The translations under genes and the position numbers were made by a program. A model generated the notes under the pieces. It saw only the letters and a program-made list of their open reading frames with translations, made no database searches and was not told where the DNA came from. This document shows, in pieces, positions 57,431 through 64,000 of a stretch of DNA of 64,000 bases. The first letter of the stretch is position 1. Each line of letters begins with the position of its first letter. The DNA is taken from positions 173,692,503-173,756,502 of the forward strand of contig CM019823.1 of assembly GCA_009763385.1 (NCBI GenBank), read 5' to 3'. The DNA comes from Coix lacryma-jobi var. lacryma-jobi (lineage: Eukaryota; Streptophyta; Magnoliopsida; Poales; Poaceae).

Positions 57431-58230
57431 GAAGAAAACATATATCGGTACAGGGAATGATTATTTCAATAAAGCGCACTACACAGTTCTTCAAAACTCA
57501 ACCGTGGTGGATCCATATATCGATGTACACAAGGAGTTCCTACGATCCCAATTTCCAGAGAAGAATGAAGTTTGGATAACACGTGAGCACATGAATACTT
57601 TTAGCACTTGGTTGCGAAAGGAATGTCTGGGTAATAACAATATTGATGAGCAACTATATTTGTTGGCTAGGCAACCGTCATGGCACATCCTCACGTACAA
57701 AGGGTATGAGATCAATGGAAACACATTTTACATACACTGGCCCAAGATCAAAGGAGCACGAACCAAAACAGTGGTGTTCGCGTAGATGCCACAGACCCAT
57801 CTGGGAAGAGGGAAACATATTATGGCCGCATAGAGGAGATTTGGGAACTAGACTACGCACCTAATTTTAAAGTCCCTTTGTTTCGATGCCAATGGGTCAA
57901 GGCGACCGGAGCCGAGTAACAGTTGACAAGGAGTATGGAATGACAACAGTGGATCTCAACAATATTGGATACAAAGGTGAACCATTCGTCCTTGCTGCTG
58001 ATGTGACTCAAGTGTTCTACGTGAAAGACATGTCTACAAAACCCAAGAGAGGGAAAAATGATGATAAATCAACCAAAGAGCCCAAACGCCACATAGTTCT
58101 TTCAGGAAAAAGAACATCGTGGGAATTGAGGACAAGTCAGACATGTCAGAAGATTATGAAAAAGATGACCGATACCGCCCTTCAGTGTGACCAAAGACCC
58201 AAGCATCCTGCTAAATGCTGAGGAGACTCC
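57411..58230 (+). pseudogene. CACTA transposase, C-terminal part with DUF4216-like segment
   Basis: From 57411 the frame reads a helical region (DVHKEFLRSQFPEKN, WLRKECLGNNNIDEQLYLLA). After a stop near 57783 a different frame carries the DUF4216-like pattern YYGRIEEIWELDY and KVPLFRCQWV. From 57886 it continues to VDLNNIGYKGEPFVLAADVTQVFYVKD. At least two further breaks are present. Confidence 0.82.
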
Positions 58231-58989
58231 ATGGTTACGACATGATCATGACCAAGGAACATACGTGAAGAAAAAGATCACCAGTGTACCCGCTTGATAT
58301 ATATTACAGTTTTCGTGTAACTAATAATGATTATGCATAGTCTTGGTTCGTTGATGTCAGTGTCGATGCCCCACAAGTTTGGCTCCATTCTGGATTATTT
58401 TGTTGGTAGGCCTAATTGACCCTATAATTATTGGTGAGAGTGTGCGGTAATTCAATTAAACCGGAAAAAGAAGCAAACCATCTCCGAAAAAACACAACTT
58501 GTTGGTTGCCTCACCCGTGTCACGTGACAACCTAAGAAAAATTTTGAGACCAATATGACACAGAAACGTATATGAACTACACAAATTTATCTTTTAAAAT
58601 TAAATTGTAATTTAACAGTGAATTTCTCTATCGTGCATTTGGACAATAAAAGATAAACAACCCAAAATTTAACGTTCATATAATGCAAAAAATATTTTCC
58701 TATCGAGCACCAGTTGTTTCAGATATTTAAATTTAACATTATATTTTTGCATTAACAAAATATAAATTGTTATTTACATTTATATTTGTTATTATAAGAA
58801 AAGAAAAAAGATTTATGTTACAAAATTTTCTACAATACAATAATGTAAAAGGAAACACAACTGCTATTTTTAAGTAATTTTATGCCTAATATTGAATTTA
58901 CTATGCAAGTAACAAGTATTACAACATATTAATATAGCCAAAACTAATTCAAAACCCAAACACAGGAAACCCAAAATAAAGGCGGCAGA
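58231..58989. other. AT-rich non-coding part of the CACTA element
   Basis: About 760 bp after the transposase, AT-rich with no coding frame. It ends AAACCCAAAATAAAGGCGGC, of which a second copy lies in the next array near 59042. Confidence 0.5.
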
Positions 58990-58993
58990 AGAC

Positions 58994-59226
58994 CCTTTAG
59001 TCCCGGGCCGTAGCACCACCCGGGACTAAAGGTACCTTACCCAAAATAAAGGCGGGAGAAGAACCTTTAGTCCCGGGCCGTAACACCACCCGGGACTAAA
59101 GGTACCTTTAGTCCCGGGCCGTAACACACCACCGGACTAAAGGTCCCCCTCTTTAGTCCCGGGTGGGCTTATGCACCGGGGCTAAAGGTTTGTAGTCCCG
59201 GGTGGTGCCACGGCCCGGGACTAAAG
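58994..59226. repeat. Second CACTA-type subterminal repeat array
   Basis: Seven or more CCTTTAGTCCCGGG or CCCGGGACTAAAGG motifs in alternating orientation, with a ~70-bp unit duplicated. It is related to, but not the same as, the array at 39111-39535 (GTCCCGGG instead of GCCCCGGG in most units). Confidence 0.88.
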
Positions 59227-59721
59227 GTGCCCCGCGTATATAGGGCACAGGGCCCTCCTCCCTTCCTCAGATCGACGTCAGTGTTGCGCCGCCGCCTCCG
59301 TCGTCTTCGCCGTCTGCCGTGTGTCCCTGCCGCCGCCTCGTCCTCTCCTCTCCCTCGCCGTCGTCCTCGCCTCCCTCATCGTCGTCCTCCGCAGTGTCCT
59401 CGGCCTCCCTCACCGTTGTCCGCGGCGCCCTCGTGCTCCCTCGCCGTCGTCCACGTGCGGCGCCCTCGCCGGCCTCCCTCGCCGGCGAGATTGGCCTCCC
59501 TCGCCGTCGCCCGCACTCGGCCTCCCTCGGCCGGACCGGACCGTTTCGCAGTCGTGCCGCCTCATCCTCGCCGTCGTACCGCCTCGTCCTCGCTCGCGCC
59601 GCCGGTGAGGATGCCGCCGTGCGCCGTGTTTGCAGTGTGTGCAGTGTGTGAAGCTAAGTGTGTGTGCAGTGTGTGCCGTATGTGCAGTGTGTGAAGTGTG
59701 TGTGCGTGTGTGGTGTGCACT
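59227..59721. other. GC-rich then GT-rich segment after the second CACTA array
   Basis: A TATA-like GCGTATATAGGG (about 59235-59246) is followed by C-, G- and T-rich low-complexity sequence (59281-59620) and a GTGTGTGCAGTGTGTG-type minisatellite (about 59630-59720). The open frames here are compositional. The order (subterminal repeats, TATA, leader) looks like the 5' end of another CACTA copy. Confidence 0.45.
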
Positions 59722-62700
59722 GTTGTACACCTCTGGTGTTTTAAGCATGTAATTAACTTGACATATCATCATTAGCATCATTAATCATCTTGATCATGAT
59801 TTCATGTATGCATTTGCTTAATGTATCATTTTATGTGATGTATCCCTATTGCAAAAACCCTTATTAGCCCACTTCTTCCTATAGGGGCAAAATGGTAATT
59901 TCACCTCTGTGCCTATTTCTATGTAATTTTGTATTTTGTTCAAAGTTAGTGCCCTGATGTTTGATGCTTGATCAAAGTTCAAAATCAGATTTGAATTGAG
60001 TTTCCTTTTGCAAAACCCTAAAATCCCAAATCCTCGATTATATTCCCTTTTTGATAACTTTTTCAAAATTCAAAATTTTGAGTTGGTTCAAAAAGCAAAG
60101 TTGTGAATCTGACCTAGAGGAACAACTTTGGTATTTACAGATTTCCATGTTTCTATATAAAGTTTGCAGTAATTTCAAATTCATTCAAATTCCAGTTTTT
60201 GTCCCCTTTTCGGTTTTAAAAAAGTTCAAAAAACTATTGAGTTTCAGAAAAAGTGTATATTATAGCAAAGTTATAGGTTTGTCAAATGGAACAACTTTCA
60301 TATTGGAAGATTTTCAAGTTTCAGTTTGAAATCCAAAGTAATTTTGATTTGAATCAAATTTGAAAAGTGTCCCCTTTTCTGTTTTTGAATGTAGTTCAAA
60401 AACTATTTGGAATTTGAAAATGTTCATATTGACAAAGTTGTAGACCTCTCTTTTCTGAACAACTTTGGTGTTTTGAGTTTTTGTCGCACAGTTCAAATTT
60501 TGGGAGATTTTTGCAAAATTCAGAAACCAGCCAAAAGTCAAACCCTAGACCCTAGCACTGTTCTTCTTCCCGTAGAGCCAGAGGCCAGGGGGGGCCCGGC
60601 CATGGCGCCGGCGCTGCGGCTGCAGCGCAGGCGGCTGCTCCCCACGCGCCACCAAGCTGCCACCGATGTTCCCCTGTTCCCTCCGCGCTCGCACGCGAGC
60701 GCTGACCATCGCTCTCGGCCCTACAGTGCCCAGCCGCCGCCGCCGCGTGGCCATCGCCGGCCGAGCATTGCGCCCGAGCCGGCTGCGCGCCAGCTTATTA
60801 TCCGCCAGAGCGCAATCGAGTGCGCACGCCCCCGCAAACCTTAACGCGTGACCTCGACTCGGCTCTCTACCGTCCCATAGCCGCGGCTATATATAAGCCG
60901 CCGGAGCTTCGACCTCCGCATCCACCTCCGCCACCGTGGCCAGCACTCTCCAGACCCCTCCGCTCCACCTCCTAGCTCAGAAGCTCCGCCTTGAGCTCGT
61001 GAAGCTTTCCCACCTTTCAATTTCACCTTCCCCCCGCCGCCGTTTCCCGGCGTAAGCTCGCCGTCCCCATCCCCGGCCGAAACCCGGCGAGCTCGGGTTC
61101 GTGGAATTCGCCGTCTCCGGCCACAGATACCTTCTCCGACCCCGTGTTGTGTTCCTTGACCCCGTGCGACTCTAACCCGCCCTTGCGGTCGCTGTTGTTG
61201 CTCAGGACCGCCGGACCGCCGGAGCGCCGCCGCGGTCATCTTCCTCCCTCGAGCTCGTGTCGAGCCTCGCCCTCGTGTCGAGCCTCACCCTCGAGTCGAG
61301 CCTCACCCTCGAGCCCTGCCTCCGACACGTGGTAGCATCCGAGTCTTTGGCCTCTGCTTCAACTCTCGTTTCGCCGAGCCCCAAGTCACGCCTCGGGCAG
61401 AGGCCTGTTTCTCCGCTTCGCCCGAGCCCAAGCCTCGGCAAGCGCATGACCCTCCGCTTCGACCGAGCCCAAGCCTCGGCGACGCATGCTCTCCGTCTCG
61501 CCCGAGTCCGGCCTCGGACCGAGGCTCACTTCTCCGTTTCGCCCGAGCCCCGCGACTCGCCGAGCCCGGCCTAGAACGAGCACAGTGCTCTTCTCTTTTT
61601 CTGAGAGATGTGAATAGTGTTCTGTTTTCTCTTTTTGTATGATTTTCTGTGTGCATCCAAAAATTCTGAAATTTTTGTGGTAGACTCTTTATGCTCTGGA
61701 GTATTTTAAAAAATAAACTTGAGTTTTGTGCAAAAATTTGAAAATGTAAAATTCCCCTTTTAATTGAAAAATGAAGGTTTTGGTATTTTTGGAGAGTGAT
61801 TTATAACTCCAAAAATCAGAGACAAATTTTTGTGAGCTTCTTATGCCATGTTTAGTCTCTGGTAAAATTTTGAAGTCTTTGGAACAAGTTGATTTTTGAG
61901 CTTTTATTTTAATTGTTAAATAGTGCCTTTTGCTAATTAATGTCTGATTTTATTTGAGCACCTTAATGACCTCCAAAAATTATGAAATTTGTTTTTCCAT
62001 CTATCTACACCATAATGAACTTATGTGATTAATTTGGTAATTTTTTGGAGCAACTTCATAAAATGACCTTTTAAATAAATTAAGAAAATAGAAAAGATGG
62101 ATTAGGGTTGGTAATAAGTGTTGATGATGTGATCTTTGGATTGATTGATGTTCATAGACCCCTACCCTTTGGTCTATGATGTTTGTGATGCTAGTTTGGT
62201 TGGTGCTTAGGATAATTATTTAAGGGCTAGTTAATCATATTGCTTAAGGAAGAAATGATTACCTTTTATGCTCAACCTAGAATTCAATCATGCTTTGTTT
62301 AAAAGTATCTAAAATCAGTGGAATTGTCTTGCACCTTAAGTCCATATCATCATTCTCATGAGCATTCATCATTGCATCCGTATAGTTGACGAAGAAGGAC
62401 CTGAAGTCGAGGTAGCCACCGAAGGATCTGTCCCCGAGGCGACCCCGAGCTCCGGCACCTACACCACCACCACCCCGCTCTTTTTGCCATCCAAGGCAAG
62501 CCCCGGTGCATTTAACCCCTTCCTTGAATTTATAAAATGTTTCCTTAAATGCTTTTGAGTTAAATTATTGCATAGGTTTATAGGAGTGTGTGCTATCCTA
62601 ATTGATGCACTATCCACCTTGACCACTGATACACCCGATCTGCCTTCAACAAAAAGTATTTGAAAAATGCTTAGCAATGCTATTAAATAGATTTGCACAA

Positions 62701-63968
62701 TAAAGGCCAATTTCAAAAGTGTGATCACTTAAGAATCTTATGGGATTTTGGCTTTACTCCCACTATTGGCTAAGTATCTGATCCGTACTTAGTCAATGGG
62801 AAGGAGAGGTTGTCCTTGCGTACGGTGCCGTCATCTGTTGTAGTCCGGGACTCAACAGTTGACACCAACCGGGACAGGGTTGAAAAACCGACAGGACCTG
62901 TACTCTTGGGTTAGAGGCCCGAGGTGCTTGTCGCTGGCGGAAAAATGTAGGGACCATCCGTATGGGGGCCTGCTGGTCAAGACTTGTAACTATTCACATA
63001 CTACGGAAAGCTCTGGCTCCGAGAAATCCATTATTGGACCGACAACCGCGCACTGGGAGTGGAGAGATGGCGGAGGTAGCATGTACCCACGTGGGTTAGA
63101 GGCCCGGATTGGAGTGGTGTACTGTACTTCCGGGTGGCGTAGGACCGGGCCCAATCTTGAGGAATCGTGGTAGACGAGTTGCATATGCAAGCTTGGGTGC
63201 TACATATGCAGTGTGAATAGGGATCCTCATGAGTATTCTTTATCCGGATTAACGTTGCTCCTCGGTTATGGGAGACTTGGTCCACTGACTGTCAACGGAG
63301 AGGTGGTTCTCAACTAGGAATATTTTGAAATGTAAAATGAATCATGAATGATGAGAATTGAGGAAATTCTGAACCTTTCAAAATAAAATAGATTTACAAA
63401 ATGTTTTTCTGCAAAATACTTGATCTTGCTTAAGCCTTACCTTGACTACCCTAAGCCTTTCATTCCTGAGTCTTCTCCCTTTTTCTTTAGTCGGGTAAGT
63501 CTTGTTGAGTACCTTTGTACTCAGGGTTTTATTACCCATGTTGCAGGTATGGCAGATTCCTCAGTATGCCTTGGACCCTGCTGTGTGACCGTTGTTCAGG
63601 AGGAGGCCGATGAGGCCGATGAGTGATTATTCACCCTCGGGCTGGGGATGTATCTTTACCTTAAGTTGTTGTCATATGCTACTTGCCGACTCTATCTATT
63701 TGAACTATGGTCTGTAAAAACTTCACTTTAATTTTATGTGGAACCCTGGTTTGTAAAACTATTTGTTATCTAAGTCTTCCGCTATTTACTCCGATGTTAC
63801 TTGTCAAAATGTTAAAGAGATTGTAACTGAATTGTGAGATGATCCTGCGGACAACGGGCACTGATGTAGCCCAGTAGCGGAACCGGTCCTAATCTCTTGG
63901 CTGTACGGATCGACTGTCAGTGGTTGACGGTGATCAGTGGGCCATGGGATTAGAGCCGTTACGTTACA
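59722..63968 (+). repeat. 5' LTR of the second Gypsy element
   Basis: Same family as the other two LTRs, with a TATATATAAG-type TATA at 60889-60897. Differences from them include several indels of 1-5 bases and scattered substitutions. Confidence 0.93.
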
Positions 63969-63971
63969 GAG

Positions 63972-63983
63972 TGGTATCGGAGC
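63972..63983 (+). other. PBS of the second Gypsy element
   Basis: TGGTATCGGAGC, three bases after the LTR; one base different from the PBS of the first Gypsy copy (TGGTATCAGAGC). Confidence 0.9.
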
Positions 63984-64000
63984 ATCTCACTATGACGTTG

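Larger units (their letters stand above)
39057..59226 (+). mobile_element. CACTA DNA transposon (5' end intact), split by a Gypsy element
   Basis: It begins CACTACTAGAGAACAGGCC at 39057, preceded by TAC. Subterminal CCGG-rich inverted repeats follow, then a leader, a small ORF and a Tnp2-type transposase. The transposase is interrupted by a Gypsy element at 41837-55997 and resumes directly after it. AT-rich DNA and a second set of subterminal-type repeats (58994-59226) follow. I find no CTAGTAGTG terminus in the window, so the 3' end is either lost or lies beyond the second Gypsy element; the end given here is only the end of the repeats. Confidence 0.82.
59722..64000 (+). mobile_element. Second Gypsy element of the same family, opposite orientation (partial)
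   Basis: Its 5' LTR (59722-63968, 4247 bp) is the reverse complement of the Gypsy LTRs at 41837-46096 and 51766-55997. It opens TGTACACCTCTGGTG and closes ACGTTACA. GAG and the PBS TGGTATCGGAGC (63972-63983) follow, so the internal part lies outside the window. The five bases before it are ACTGT; the partner duplication cannot be checked. Confidence 0.92.

Noticed and set aside
59227..59694. 155-codon Arg/Pro/Ser-rich frame after the CACTA array
   Set aside because: Low-complexity composition open in all three plus-strand frames; better read as a C-rich leader.

Overview
The window is plant nuclear DNA. The two host genes have grass-type sequence: a nine-exon SnRK2 kinase very close to rice SAPK9, and a Dof zinc-finger factor. 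The transposons (a Sirevirus-like Copia element, a chromovirus-like Gypsy element with 4.2 kb LTRs, a CACTA element with a CCGGG-rich subterminal array, and Tourist, Stowaway, hAT and Mutator-type MITEs) are typical of grasses. A panicoid grass such as sorghum, sugarcane or Miscanthus is my inference; the species cannot be fixed from this sequence alone.

Layout. 1-5550 is gene-free and holds a (TA)n microsatellite, a Tourist-like MITE (895-1243), a possible Mutator-type element with GC-rich cargo (~1567-2365), a Stowaway MITE (2720-2809) and a 1.03 kb near-complete palindrome flanked by 9-bp repeats (3427-4453). 5551-19013 is one complete minus-strand Sirevirus-like Copia element with TATGG target duplications, 1535/1542-bp LTRs, PBS, PPT, gag, pol and a third, 864-codon ORF between pol and the 3' LTR. 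19419-20206 holds two adjacent MITEs.

The SnRK2 gene is 20640-26508 (+, 366 aa, all introns GT-AG, no break seen). Its 2.0 kb fifth intron carries a non-autonomous hAT element. 26509-32592 is intergenic, with a TIR element carrying GC-rich cargo (28926-29833) and a hAT element with a tRNA-like stretch (30688-31348). The Dof gene is 32593-33747 (-, 384 aa). 33960-39056 has no convincing gene.

From 39057 a CACTA DNA transposon begins (+). It has subterminal repeats, a tandem-repeat leader, a small ORF with an RNase H1 N-terminal/viroplasmin-like fold signature, and a Tnp2-type transposase. The transposase is split by a 14.2 kb minus-strand Gypsy chromovirus (41837-55997, TSD CCTTT), and its remainder resumes at 55998 and runs to about 58230. 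A second array of CACTA-type subterminal repeats (58994-59226) is followed by GC-rich and GT-rich sequence. There a second Gypsy element of the same family starts in the opposite orientation (5' LTR 59722-63968, PBS 63972-63983) and runs off the window.

The two host genes act in unrelated steps (ABA/osmotic-stress kinase signalling and transcription), and I see no functional link between them beyond proximity. The most unusual material is the extra unit of the Copia element: its own copy of the LTR's CATCGGACG palindrome array, then a GC-rich leader, then a long ORF. The small RNase-H-like ORF inside the CACTA element and the intact 202-aa coiled-coil ORF ahead of a broken Gypsy gag are the next most unusual. 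Many Gypsy LTR differences are 1-2 nt indels in short runs, so part of its apparent decay may be assembly error.
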